A stretch of 64,000 nt of DNA from positions 16,186-80,185 of the forward strand of contig SCNS01000022.1 in assembly GCA_005503215.1 (NCBI GenBank). Reading direction: 5' to 3'. This document shows positions 40,251-48,698 of the stretch, piece by piece. The notes below the pieces were generated by a model. That model was given only the letters and a program-made list of their open reading frames with translations, was not told the origin of the DNA and did no database searches. How positions within the stretch are numbered: position 1 is the first letter of the stretch; every line of letters starts with the position of its first letter. The translations under genes and the position numbers were made by a program. This DNA comes from Sphingomonadaceae bacterium 3R27C6. GTDB lineage: Bacteria; Pseudomonadota; Alphaproteobacteria; Sphingomonadales; Sphingomonadaceae.

Positions 40251-42959
40251 TCAGAAGCTGAGCTTCACGCCCCCCGAAATATAGCGGCCGATCACGTCGA
40301 AATTGGGACTGGTATAGGTCGTGATCGGCGGATCGCGGTCGAACAGGTTGTTGACGTTGCCGAACAAGGTGAACGGCCCGGCTTTGAACTGGGCGCCGAG
40401 GTCGATGTAGGTGCGGCTGCCCACCTTGTTGTTCACGATCGGAACGGGGACATTGTTCACCACCGTCAGCGGGCGGTCGAGGCCGCCGTCGACGTAGCGG
40501 ACGCGCAGGTTGGCGCCGAAGCTGTCGTTATCAAAGGCGATCGTGCCCGTTCCGCGCCATTTCGGGGTCGAGAAGGCGGTGTCGCCGCCAACAAAACCCG
40601 CTACGTCCGCGCCGTTGATCTTCAGGTTGAAGACATGGTTGGCCAGCGCGCGGAACGACAGGTTTCCGTCGCCCAGCGGCACGCGGTACGACGCCTCGAT
40701 GTCGAGACCCTGCGTCGCGTAGTTGGCGAGGTTGCGGAAGCCGTTCGTGATCGACCCAATCGTGCCATTGGCTTCGCGGACGATCGTGCCCTTGCAGGTC
40801 GGATCGTTCGGTGCGGCGGCGAAACATTGCTTGAGAATGTCGTTCGCGGTGACTGAGGTGATCACATTGTCGATATCGATGTCGTAATAATCGACCGACA
40901 GGCGGAAGCCGGGCACGAAGGAGGGGGAGTAGGATCCGCCCAATGTCAGCGTGTGGGCGATTTCGGGTGTCAGATTGGCGTTGCCCCCGCCGTATACGAC
41001 GACATTGTTCTGCACCGTGCCGTTCGGCCCCTGGAACGGGTCGAAGACACTTCCGATATTGGTCGAACGGCTGAGGAAATATTCGGTGATGTTCGGCGAA
41101 CGGATGTCGCGCGAATAGACGGCGCGGAACAGCAGGTCGTTGACGACGCGCAGCGTGCCGCCGGTCTTCCACGACCAGATCCCGCCGCTGGTGCTGTAAT
41201 CCGAATAGCGCGCGGCGCCGTTGACTTCGAGCTTCAGCGTGTCGGTGATGTCGAGCAGCGGCACGTTCACTTCGGCGAAGGCTTCCTTGACGTTGAAGCT
41301 GCCGTTTGTCGCCGACGAATTCAGCGTACCGAGCGCGTTGGCGAGCGACAGCGGATCGACAAAGTTGGTGACCTGCTTTTCCCAGCGGACGTCGGTGCCG
41401 ACGGCGATGTCGACGGGGCCGGCCCAGGTCGAGAAGGGCTGACCCGACACGCTGGCGCCCGCCGCATCGAGCTTGATCGTGTAGATCAGATGCGATCCGC
41501 CGAACGCCCAAGCGGCCGCCGCATCGGAAATGCTGCCATTGCCGAACAGGTTGATCGGGACGCAATTGGGGTCGTTGTTGGTCGTCGAAGCGTCGGCGTT
41601 GATGCGGCACGTCGGCGTGCCGTTCACCAGCACCGCGTCGACGCCATTGGTGAAGCGCGATTTGATCCGCTGGTTGTTGAGCCGCTGATTGAGCCGGATT
41701 TCGCCGTGATTATAATAGGCGTCATATTTCCAGCCGTCGCCGAAGCTGCCTTCGAGCCCGATCGCACCCTCGAGATTGCGGCGGCTGTATTTGAATGTCA
41801 TCACGCCCGAGGCGCCGACATCGTCGAGGACGCGCCCGAGGAGGAAAGGACCCGCGACGCCTGCGGCGGCAAGCTGGTTGCGGTTCGCCTGCGTCAGAAA
41901 GGCATTGTCCGGCATGATGACCACGGCGGGCGTTTCGGGGAAGAAGCTATAGTCCGCAGCCATGCGGTGATAGCTGAAGTTAGCCCAGACCTTGAGCGAG
42001 TCGGTGAGGTCGTAGCTGGCGCGGGCGAAGAGGTTGACGCGTTCATAGGGGGTGCTGACCGCGACATAATCGAAGATATTCTGGCCGCCGCCGCCGATCG
42101 TCGTGACGCCCTGCGTCACGCTGCCGAGCGGGAAGGCGCCGATGTTGCCGTCGGGATTGAACACCAGATTGCGGGGCGCGCCGGTGAGACCAAGGATCGA
42201 GCCGCCGTTGTACAGCTGCGTCGAATTGGGATCGCGCACCAGTTCGAGCTTGCCGTCGGCGCGCTGGAACAGGCCCGACTCGAGGTTGGGGCGGTCGTCG
42301 CGGCTGAGCGCGCCACGTTCGTTCATATATTCGCCCGCGACCATGAAATGGCCGCGCCCGCCCGCGAAGTCGGTGCCCCACGCGATGTCGGCGCCGTAGC
42401 GCGCCATATCGCCGCGCGACGAGATGCCGCTCTGGACGCCCATGCGCCAGCCGGTGAAATCATCGTCGAGGATGATGTTAACGACGCCCGCGACCGCGCC
42501 CGAACCCCAGGCCGCCGACGCGCCGCCGGTGACGACGTCGATCCGCTTGACCAGGCTTTGCGGCACGATGTTGAGGTCGTTGGCGCCGGCAAAGCGGTGC
42601 CCGTTGAGCAGGGTGAGGGTGCGAACCGATCCCAGGCCGCGCATGTCGGCGGTCGAGACGCCGCTGCTCGTGTTGCCGGGCGTCGTCGATGGCGTCGAAG
42701 TTGCACGGAACTGGGGAGTGTCGTTCAGCACCTGCGCGATGCTCGGGCGGTTGCCCAGCGCCAGCTCGGCCTCGCCGATCACCGTCGTCGGGGTCGGCGC
42801 ATCGAAACCTTCGCGCTGAATGCGCGAGCCGCTGACCACGATTTCCTCGTTTGAAGCCACGTCGGTCGCGGCGTCGGCGGACTGCGCATAGGCCGGGTTC
42901 AGGCTGACCAGCATCGACAGAGCGGTGCCCGCATACAAGCCGGATTGAACGAACTTCAT
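40251..42959 (-). CDS. TonB-dependent receptor (large, SusC-like sphingomonad type)
   Basis: 902 residues, ATG 42959 with AAGGGG upstream. Signal ends NPAYAQSA. The plug starts EEIVVSGSRIQREGFDAPTPTTVI, then LNGHRF and VDVVTGGASAAWGSGAVAGVVNIIL. The barrel ends YISGGVKLSF. The VTGGASAAWGSGAVAGVVN signature marks a receptor group widespread in sphingomonads that imports organic nutrients rather than siderophore iron. It has its own promoter (43057-43085) and terminator, so is a single-gene unit. It lies next to the D-amino-acid island and shares the 10-mer AATTGAAAAT with the island's first promoter, so a peptide ligand is a fair guess. Confidence 0.9.
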   Translation of the reverse strand: MKFVQSGLYAGTALSMLVSLNPAYAQSADAATDVASNEEIVVSGSRIQREGFDAPTPTTVIGEAELALGNRPSIAQVLNDTPQFRATSTPSTTPGNTSSGVSTADMRGLGSVRTLTLLNGHRFAGANDLNIVPQSLVKRIDVVTGGASAAWGSGAVAGVVNIILDDDFTGWRMGVQSGISSRGDMARYGADIAWGTDFAGGRGHFMVAGEYMNERGALSRDDRPNLESGLFQRADGKLELVRDPNSTQLYNGGSILGLTGAPRNLVFNPDGNIGAFPLGSVTQGVTTIGGGGQNIFDYVAVSTPYERVNLFARASYDLTDSLKVWANFSYHRMAADYSFFPETPAVVIMPDNAFLTQANRNQLAAAGVAGPFLLGRVLDDVGASGVMTFKYSRRNLEGAIGLEGSFGDGWKYDAYYNHGEIRLNQRLNNQRIKSRFTNGVDAVLVNGTPTCRINADASTTNNDPNCVPINLFGNGSISDAAAAWAFGGSHLIYTIKLDAAGASVSGQPFSTWAGPVDIAVGTDVRWEKQVTNFVDPLSLANALGTLNSSATNGSFNVKEAFAEVNVPLLDITDTLKLEVNGAARYSDYSTSGGIWSWKTGGTLRVVNDLLFRAVYSRDIRSPNITEYFLSRSTNIGSVFDPFQGPNGTVQNNVVVYGGGNANLTPEIAHTLTLGGSYSPSFVPGFRLSVDYYDIDIDNVITSVTANDILKQCFAAAPNDPTCKGTIVREANGTIGSITNGFRNLANYATQGLDIEASYRVPLGDGNLSFRALANHVFNLKINGADVAGFVGGDTAFSTPKWRGTGTIAFDNDSFGANLRVRYVDGGLDRPLTVVNNVPVPIVNNKVGSRTYIDLGAQFKAGPFTLFGNVNNLFDRDPPITTYTSPNFDVIGRYISGGVKLSF

Positions 42960-43022
42960 AATTATCCCCTTCGCCTGTGGACGGCAATTTAGCTGTCCGG
43001 TGCTCGCTTATGTTTTTTACCG

Positions 43023-43042
43023 CGAGGCTCCTGCGAGCCTCG
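43023..43042 (-). promoter_or_regulatory. leader hairpin before TonB receptor
   Basis: CGAGGCTC and GAGCCTCG form a perfect 8-base stem with a 4-base loop. It lies between the predicted promoter and the start codon, 64 bases upstream of the latter. No T-run follows on the minus strand, so it is more likely an mRNA-stability or control element than a terminator. Confidence 0.4.
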
Positions 43043-43056
43043 GGTTTGCGATTTTC

Positions 43057-43085
43057 TATAAAGTAGGAAATTTTGGAAAAATCAA
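43057..43085 (-). promoter_or_regulatory. predicted promoter of TonB receptor gene
   Basis: On the minus strand TTGATT (43085-43080) and TTTATA (43062-43057) are spaced by exactly 17 bases. The -10 box overlaps one copy of the 9-mer TTTTCTATA. A second, inverted copy lies 50 bases upstream, just behind the -35 box, an arrangement suited to a dimeric repressor or to looping. Confidence 0.55.
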
Positions 43086-43341
43086 CCCCGATCAAGACAT
43101 AATTTTCAATTATAGAAAACATGTCGTGGGAAAATCGAACGACGTTGGCCGATAATCCCATGAATCAGAGTGTTTTTACGCCAAAAACCATGTTTCAAAA
43201 ATCCGGATTCTTCAACCGGCATCTTTTCGGATCTGGATGGTCCGATTTCGCTGGCTGCCCCATTCGGGCGAGCGGCGGAGGCCGAGCCGCTGCCCGGCGC
43301 GCGGCGATCAGCGGCCGTTCCGGTCTAAACGAGGCGGGGCG

Positions 43342-44745
43342 TCAGGGCGCCGGCGCGCAGGGGGATTCGGACGCCCTGCAGTTCGTCCAACCGCCACCCA
43401 TCGCCTGAAACAGCTGGATGCGCGCGGCGAGCGCGTCGGCGCTGAGCTGGATCAGCGACAGTTCGGCGCCGAGCAGCCCGCGCTGGGCGTCGAGCTGTTC
43501 GAGATAGGGCGAATAGCCTTCGCGATAGCGGTTGGTCGCGAGCCGCAGCCCCTCGGCGAGCGCATCGCGCTGCGACTGGGCGAATGCGATCTGCGCGTCG
43601 ATCCGGCTGACCGCCGCGAGCGCATCCTCGACTTCGCGGAAGGCGGTCAGCGCGGTGCGGCGATAGGCGAAAGCCGCCTGATCGCGCTGCGCGCCCGCGG
43701 CTTCGGCCTGCGCCGTCAGCCTGCCGCCCTGAAAGATCGGGGCAAGGATGCTGCCGCCGACCGACCAGATCGAAATCGGGTCGCCGATCAGGGTCGAGAA
43801 GGCCGCGCCCGCCGCCGAGGTCAGGCGCACCTGCGGCAGGAAACGCTTGCGCGCCGCGGCGAGATTCTTGTCCGACGCGGCGAGCTGATATTCGGCCTGC
43901 GCGACATCGGGCCGGCGGCGCAGCAGTTCGGACGGCAAGCCGCCCGGGACCGCGGGAACGGCGAGGCTGTCGAGGGTCGTGCCACGGTCGATCGCGCGGG
44001 GTGTGTCGCCGACCAGCACGCTCAAACCATCCTCGGTTCGCGCGATGGCGAGTTCGATCTGCGGCACGATCTGCGCGGTCGCGTCATATTCGGCTTGCGC
44101 CTGCTGAAGCTCGAGCTTGGGCGAATAGCCTTGCCCGACGCGCGATTTCGCAATGCGCAGCGATTCCGATCGCGCGCGCACCGTATCGCGCGCGACCTCC
44201 AGCCGCGCATCGAGGCTGCGCAGCGTGACATAGTTGTTCGCCACCGCGGCGGCGATCGACAGTTGCACGGCATCGCGCGCCGCTTCGCTCGCGAACCAGC
44301 TGTCGCGTGCCGCCGATTTCTGGTCGGCAAGGCGGCCGAACAGATCGACTTCATAAGCGACCTGGATTTGCGGCTGCGCGAAATTCTGTTCGGAGGGCTG
44401 GCCGAACGCGCTGACCGAGCGCGACCGCCCGCCGCTGATCGCCGCATCGATCGTCGGCAACGTCTGCGCCCGCGCGAGCGCGAAATTTGCGCGCGCTTCG
44501 CGCACGCGCGCCGCCGCTACGCCGATGTCGCTGTTGTTGGCCAGCGCCTTGTCGACCAGCGCGACCAGCGTCGGATCGCCGAACGAGCGCCACCAGTCGC
44601 GCTGAAGCGTCGCGGCCGGATCGGCATCGGTTCGCCATGCCACCGGTGGCGCGACGGGCGCCACGCTCGTCGCCCTGACGTTCGGGCCGGCGCAGGCCGC
44701 GAGCGCAGCCGCCAGCCCGGCCGTCAGCGCGAGCCGCGCCTTCAT
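43342..44745 (-). CDS. outer-membrane efflux lipoprotein, NodT/TolC family
   Basis: 467 residues. The N-terminus has a lipobox (ALAAC, Cys18) and the body has the two OEP repeats of RND/MFS efflux outer-membrane factors: WWRSFGDPTLVALVDKALANN, AYEVDLFGRL, RRRPDVAQAEYQL and SYGL-type positions such as YREGYSPYLEQLDAQR. It ends with a short Cys-containing tail. Its start overlaps the stop of the HlyD gene (ATGA), so it is third in a tripartite efflux operon. Exports drugs or toxic metabolites; substrate unknown. Confidence 0.9.
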   Translation of the reverse strand: MKARLALTAGLAAALAACAGPNVRATSVAPVAPPVAWRTDADPAATLQRDWWRSFGDPTLVALVDKALANNSDIGVAAARVREARANFALARAQTLPTIDAAISGGRSRSVSAFGQPSEQNFAQPQIQVAYEVDLFGRLADQKSAARDSWFASEAARDAVQLSIAAAVANNYVTLRSLDARLEVARDTVRARSESLRIAKSRVGQGYSPKLELQQAQAEYDATAQIVPQIELAIARTEDGLSVLVGDTPRAIDRGTTLDSLAVPAVPGGLPSELLRRRPDVAQAEYQLAASDKNLAAARKRFLPQVRLTSAAGAAFSTLIGDPISIWSVGGSILAPIFQGGRLTAQAEAAGAQRDQAAFAYRRTALTAFREVEDALAAVSRIDAQIAFAQSQRDALAEGLRLATNRYREGYSPYLEQLDAQRGLLGAELSLIQLSADALAARIQLFQAMGGGWTNCRASESPCAPAP

Positions 44746-45914
44746 CGCTTCGATCCGCCGCTTGTGTCGATACGGACCTCGACCGACATGCCGGGCCGCA
44801 GCCGCGCCGCCACCGGTTGCTTGTCGTCGATCTTGATCCGCACCGCGATGCGCTGCGCCACCTTGACGAAATTGCCCGTGGCGTTGTCGGCCTTGAGCAC
44901 CGCGAATTCGGACCCAGCCGCCGGCGACAGATTCTCGATCCGCCCGGTCAGTTCGACGCCGCCCAGCGCATCGACGCTGAACCGCGCGCGCTGGCCGATC
45001 GCCATGTTGCCGGTTTGGGCTTCCTTGAAGTTCGCAATGACCCAGACATGGTGCGGGACGACCGACAGCAATTGCGTCCCCGCGGTGACATAGGCGCCGA
45101 CGCGCACGCCGATTTCGGACAGCTGCCCGTCGGCGGGCGCGCGGATGATCGTGTTGTCGAGATCGATCTGCGCGAGGCGAAGCTGCGCCTTCGCCGATTC
45201 GACCGCGGCTTCGAGCCCGGCGCGCCCGACCACCACGGTGCGGACGTCCTGCGTCCCGATCGCGCGGCTGGCGCGCGCCTGTTGCAGCGCCGCCTGCGCC
45301 GCGAGCAGCGCCGCGCGCGTCTGGTCAAATTCGCGCGTCGAGATCGAACCGTCGGCGACGAGTGCGCGGGCGCGGCGCATATCGGCGTCGGCCTTGGTCA
45401 GTTGCGCCTGCGCATTGGCGATCCCGGCGTTCTGGCTGTCGGTGGCGACCTCGCGCGACCGCTGCGCCTGCGCCGAATTGGCGAGCGCGGCCTGCTGCGC
45501 CGCGACATTGGCCTCGGCCTGCGCAACGCGCGCGCGATAGATGCGGTCGTCGATCGTCGCGAGGATCTGGCCGGCCTTGACCTCGGCGAAATCCTGCACG
45601 GGCACGCGCGTGACATAGCCGCTGACCTGCGGGCTGATAATCGTCACACGCCCGCGAACATAGGCGTTGTCGGTCTCTTCCGAGGCGCCGGCGAAAGGCG
45701 GCAGGTCCCAGGCGTAGAGGATGGCGAGGATCGCCAGCACCGCGGCGGCGATGATGACAATCACCGTCGTGCGCGTCTTGTCGGGCGGCCGCCAGGAGGA
45801 TGGCGGCGCGTCGATCTGCGGATCGGAGGGAGGCGCGGCGTCCGCCACTTCGGCAGGCCGCGTTACCGTTTCCGGTTCGGGTTTCGGCGTGTTCGCCTTG
45901 GGCTCGTCGCTCAT
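44742..45914 (-). CDS. HlyD/EmrA-type membrane fusion protein
   Basis: 390 residues. A Pro-rich cytoplasmic start, one membrane helix (about 48-72), then biotinyl-lipoyl halves (NAYVRGRVTIISPQVSGYV and IRAPADGQLSEIGVRVGAYV) around a long coiled coil rich in Ala, Gln and Arg. This is the EmrA layout for DHA2-type MFS pumps. It sits between the pump gene (one base gap region at 45915) and the outer-membrane factor. Adaptor of the complex. Confidence 0.9.
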   Translation of the reverse strand: MSDEPKANTPKPEPETVTRPAEVADAAPPSDPQIDAPPSSWRPPDKTRTTVIVIIAAAVLAILAILYAWDLPPFAGASEETDNAYVRGRVTIISPQVSGYVTRVPVQDFAEVKAGQILATIDDRIYRARVAQAEANVAAQQAALANSAQAQRSREVATDSQNAGIANAQAQLTKADADMRRARALVADGSISTREFDQTRAALLAAQAALQQARASRAIGTQDVRTVVVGRAGLEAAVESAKAQLRLAQIDLDNTIIRAPADGQLSEIGVRVGAYVTAGTQLLSVVPHHVWVIANFKEAQTGNMAIGQRARFSVDALGGVELTGRIENLSPAAGSEFAVLKADNATGNFVKVAQRIAVRIKIDDKQPVAARLRPGMSVEVRIDTSGGSKR

Positions 45915-45915
45915 C

Positions 45916-47580
45916 CTATTGCCCCTGTCGAGCTTGTGCCTGCGCCTGCAGGCGCTGGGCCAATAATATCACCGGAGACGGTTCGTTTCGCCGCCGGATA
46001 GATAGGCTGATCAGGAGTCCCCATATCGCCGTCAAGATCGCGAGCACCCCGACCAGCAGGAATACGTCATTATACGCAAGGATATGCGCCTCGCGCGTGA
46101 CTTGCTGGCTCAGCAGCGCGGCGCCCTCGGCACTGCGTAGTACCGGGTCGCCGATTGTCCCGGCAACGGCGCGGCTGCCCGCGCCCAGCCGCGCCGCGAC
46201 CAGCGGGTCGCTTGCCACGATGTTCTGGACCAGTTCGTGCGAATGATATTTCTCGCGGACCGTCTGGAAGGTGCCCAGCAAGGTGCCGCCGGCGAGACCG
46301 CCGATACTCTGGCTCATGCTGAAGATCACGACAAAGCTGATGAAATTCTTCCCGCCCGCGAGCAAGGTCCGCGCGATGCCGATCACCATCGCCTGCGCGA
46401 GGAAGAGCAGCGAGGCTAAGCCGATCAACGCCTGGCTGAGGTAGAAATGGCTCGGCCGGGTGAGGTTGGTCGTATGGGCATCCATGAAGGATGCGATCAC
46501 GATCAGGACGACCGCGATGATGATCGGCCGCGACAGATTGTCGGGGCGAAAGGTCAACACCGCGGTCACGAGGCCGGCGATCGACGCGAACACGACGATC
46601 AGGTTCAGCGTGACCATCTGGTCGTTGATCATGCCGACGGTGCCCAGAAAGCCGACCGAACCGAACGCCTGTTCGGAGAGCAGGATGCGGACCGATGCCG
46701 CGACCGCGATCAGCCGGAGCATCTCGCGCGTGCCGAGCCAACGTGTGTTGATCAGCGGGTTCCTGCGATGATGCTCGACAAGGATCGCGGCGGCGATCAG
46801 CGCGACGCTCGCCGCCAGCGACCAGCCGATCCACGGCCGTTCGGTCCACCATTGGATTCGTCCTTGCGAGAGCACCGCGATCAGCAGCCACAGTCCCGGC
46901 GCGAGGAGGAAGAAGGTCAGGAAGTCGAGCGGCTCGAACACTTTTTCGCGCTCGCTCGGCGGCAGCGGCTGCGCCATCACCGCGGCCAGCGTCGCGAGCG
47001 CGAGCCCGAATTCGAACCAGTAGAGATTGTGCCAGTCGCCCCAGACGAGCAGCCCCGGCGACAGCACGCGCGCGAGTGGAGTCGCGATCTGCGGAATGCC
47101 GATGCCGATCATCACCGCCGCAAGCCGTTTCGACGCCGGAAGCGACTGGAAGAAATAGAGGATGGTGAGTGTCGAGAGGCCGCTTGCCGCTATCCCGCTC
47201 ATCGCGCGAACCGCGACCGAGGTCCAGAAATCGTGGATGAACAGGTGCATCAGCGTCGTCACGGCATAGGCGGCGAGCGTGTAGCGGATGAATGGCTGCA
47301 GCCCGAACTGCTGGCGGTATTTGACGAGCAGCAGGTTCGCCGTGACGTTGGTCATGAAATAGGCGGCGGTCAGCCACGCCGCTTCGTCGCTGTTGAGCCC
47401 CAGCGTCCCTTGCGCGAAGTTGAGGTTGACCGTGACCAGCGCGTTGCCGAGCCCGCCGGTGATCCCGATCAGGCAGCCGATCAGGAAATGGCGCACCATG
47501 CGCGCGGTCGGATGATCGGGATTGGCGGGCGATCCCGGAAGCGTCGGCCGCTCGTGGGGCTTGAAGACATAATCCGCCAT
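45916..47580 (-). CDS. DHA2-type MFS efflux pump (EmrB-like)
   Basis: 554 residues with about 14 membrane helices. It shows GGLGNALVTVNLNFAQGTLGLNSDEAAWLTAAYFMTN at the first helices and MSGIAASGLSTLTILYFFQSLP, followed by a long periplasmic loop near residues 440-510. This is the DHA2 family partner of EmrA-type adaptors. First gene of the efflux operon. A CCTATTC/GAATAGG palindrome about 100 bases upstream may be the operator of a repressor encoded elsewhere. Energy source is proton motive force; drug range unknown. Confidence 0.9.
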   Translation of the reverse strand: MADYVFKPHERPTLPGSPANPDHPTARMVRHFLIGCLIGITGGLGNALVTVNLNFAQGTLGLNSDEAAWLTAAYFMTNVTANLLLVKYRQQFGLQPFIRYTLAAYAVTTLMHLFIHDFWTSVAVRAMSGIAASGLSTLTILYFFQSLPASKRLAAVMIGIGIPQIATPLARVLSPGLLVWGDWHNLYWFEFGLALATLAAVMAQPLPPSEREKVFEPLDFLTFFLLAPGLWLLIAVLSQGRIQWWTERPWIGWSLAASVALIAAAILVEHHRRNPLINTRWLGTREMLRLIAVAASVRILLSEQAFGSVGFLGTVGMINDQMVTLNLIVVFASIAGLVTAVLTFRPDNLSRPIIIAVVLIVIASFMDAHTTNLTRPSHFYLSQALIGLASLLFLAQAMVIGIARTLLAGGKNFISFVVIFSMSQSIGGLAGGTLLGTFQTVREKYHSHELVQNIVASDPLVAARLGAGSRAVAGTIGDPVLRSAEGAALLSQQVTREAHILAYNDVFLLVGVLAILTAIWGLLISLSIRRRNEPSPVILLAQRLQAQAQARQGQ

Positions 47581-47680
47581 CGCGGGTCAGTCCGGCTTCA
47601 CGGTCATGGACGCGCCACGGCCGGAGCGAGTCGGTTCGATAATCATGATTTTCCTTACCGCATCGCCGGGGCGCATGCAG

Positions 47681-47698
47681 CCTATTCGGAGGAATAGG
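47681..47698. promoter_or_regulatory. CCTATTC-GGAG-GAATAGG palindrome upstream of efflux operon
   Basis: Perfect 7-base arms with a 4-base centre, 101-118 bases before the DHA2 pump start, in a 149-base gap. EmrAB-type operons are usually repressed by a TetR or MarR protein at such a site, but none is encoded next to it. Candidate operator. Confidence 0.5.
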
Positions 47699-47729
47699 AA
47701 TTCCATGACGCGGGCATAGGGGCGGCCGG

Positions 47730-48698
47730 TTATGCCCCGGATACGCGATCGCGGTGCGTCTTCCAGAGCCAGGCGGCGCAGGCGAGATCCTGTACGATCG
47801 AGCCCAGCGATTTATAGATGGTGACGTCCGATGCCGCGAGGCGGCCGGGACTGGAACCCGAAAAGACATGCCCGATCTCGGGCAGGACATGCGCTTCGGT
47901 GACGAGCCCCGCGTCGCGGGCGCGCAGATATTCGGCGCCCTGCGCTAGCACGCCCTCGCGATGGTCGGGCACGAAACGCGCGCGTACGACGAGCGCTTCG
48001 TCGATTTCGGACGGGCCGGCGCGGCTGGAGCCGACGGCGTTGATATGCGTCCCGTCGGCGACATGCGCGTCGCGCAGGAATGGCTCGGCCGCTCCCGTCA
48101 GCGTGCAGATGATATCGGCGCCCTCCGCCGCCTCGGCGACCGAAGCTGCCGTCCGCGCCGACAAACCGAAGTCGTTTGTGATCCGGTCGGCAAGCGCTCG
48201 CGCCTTTTCGGGCGCGCGGCCCCATAACCGTACCTCGTCGAGCGCCCGCACATGGCGGATCGCCGCGACATGATGCCACGCCTGCTCGCCCGTCCCCATG
48301 ATCGCGAGACGGCTCGCGCCCGGCCGCGCGAGCGCGTCGGTCGCGGCTGCCGAGGCGGCGGCGGTGCGGATCGCGGTGACCTCGCTGGCGTCGATTACGC
48401 AGACAGGCGCCCCGCTGGTGCGGTCGAACAGGATGATGACGCCCTGATGTGAACTGCCGTGCGCCGCGGCGGCGGGAAAAATGCTGATGATCTTCGCCCC
48501 GAAGCCCGCACCATCGAGCGCGCCGGGCATCACCCCGAACAGATCGCCGCCGTCGAGGTCGATAATGCCGCGCAGCAACTGCCGGCTGCGGCCTTCGGCA
48601 AGCGCGACCATCGCGTGGCGCATCAAGTCGATGCACGTCTGGTGGTCGAGCCGCTCGCGGACTTCGGTGGCATCGATGAAGCGGATCCGATCAGCCAC
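47730..48698 (-). CDS. ornithine cyclodeaminase / mu-crystallin family protein
   Basis: 322 residues from GTG 48698, overlapping the upstream dipeptidase gene by 8 bases. Family motifs: GAKIISIFPAAAAHGSSHQG (substrate Lys), SEVTAIRTAAASAAATDALAR, dinucleotide motif IMGTGEQAWHH and THINAVGSSRAG. Members deaminate L-ornithine to proline or reduce cyclic imino acids such as piperideine-2-carboxylate. In an operon with an exported dipeptidase and an amidohydrolase, it would handle the amino acid these release, perhaps ornithine, lysine-derived or D-amino-acid-derived imines. Cytoplasmic. Exact reaction not settled. Confidence 0.85.
   Translation of the reverse strand: MADRIRFIDATEVRERLDHQTCIDLMRHAMVALAEGRSRQLLRGIIDLDGGDLFGVMPGALDGAGFGAKIISIFPAAAAHGSSHQGVIILFDRTSGAPVCVIDASEVTAIRTAAASAAATDALARPGASRLAIMGTGEQAWHHVAAIRHVRALDEVRLWGRAPEKARALADRITNDFGLSARTAASVAEAAEGADIICTLTGAAEPFLRDAHVADGTHINAVGSSRAGPSEIDEALVVRARFVPDHREGVLAQGAEYLRARDAGLVTEAHVLPEIGHVFSGSSPGRLAASDVTIYKSLGSIVQDLACAAWLWKTHRDRVSGA

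Larger units (their letters stand above)
42960..43341. other. intergenic region with TonB promoter and operator-like repeats
   Basis: From the gene outward (minus strand): a leader hairpin (43023-43042), a sigma-70-like promoter (43057-43085) and inverted 9-mers TTTTCTATA / TATAGAAAA at 43052-43060 and 43111-43119. The remaining part, 43120-43341, holds no feature I can support. Confidence 0.55.

Noticed and set aside
40953..42854. A 633-codon plus-strand frame
   Set aside because: Antisense shadow of the TonB receptor at 40251-42959; no recognisable motif, composition typical of mirror frames.
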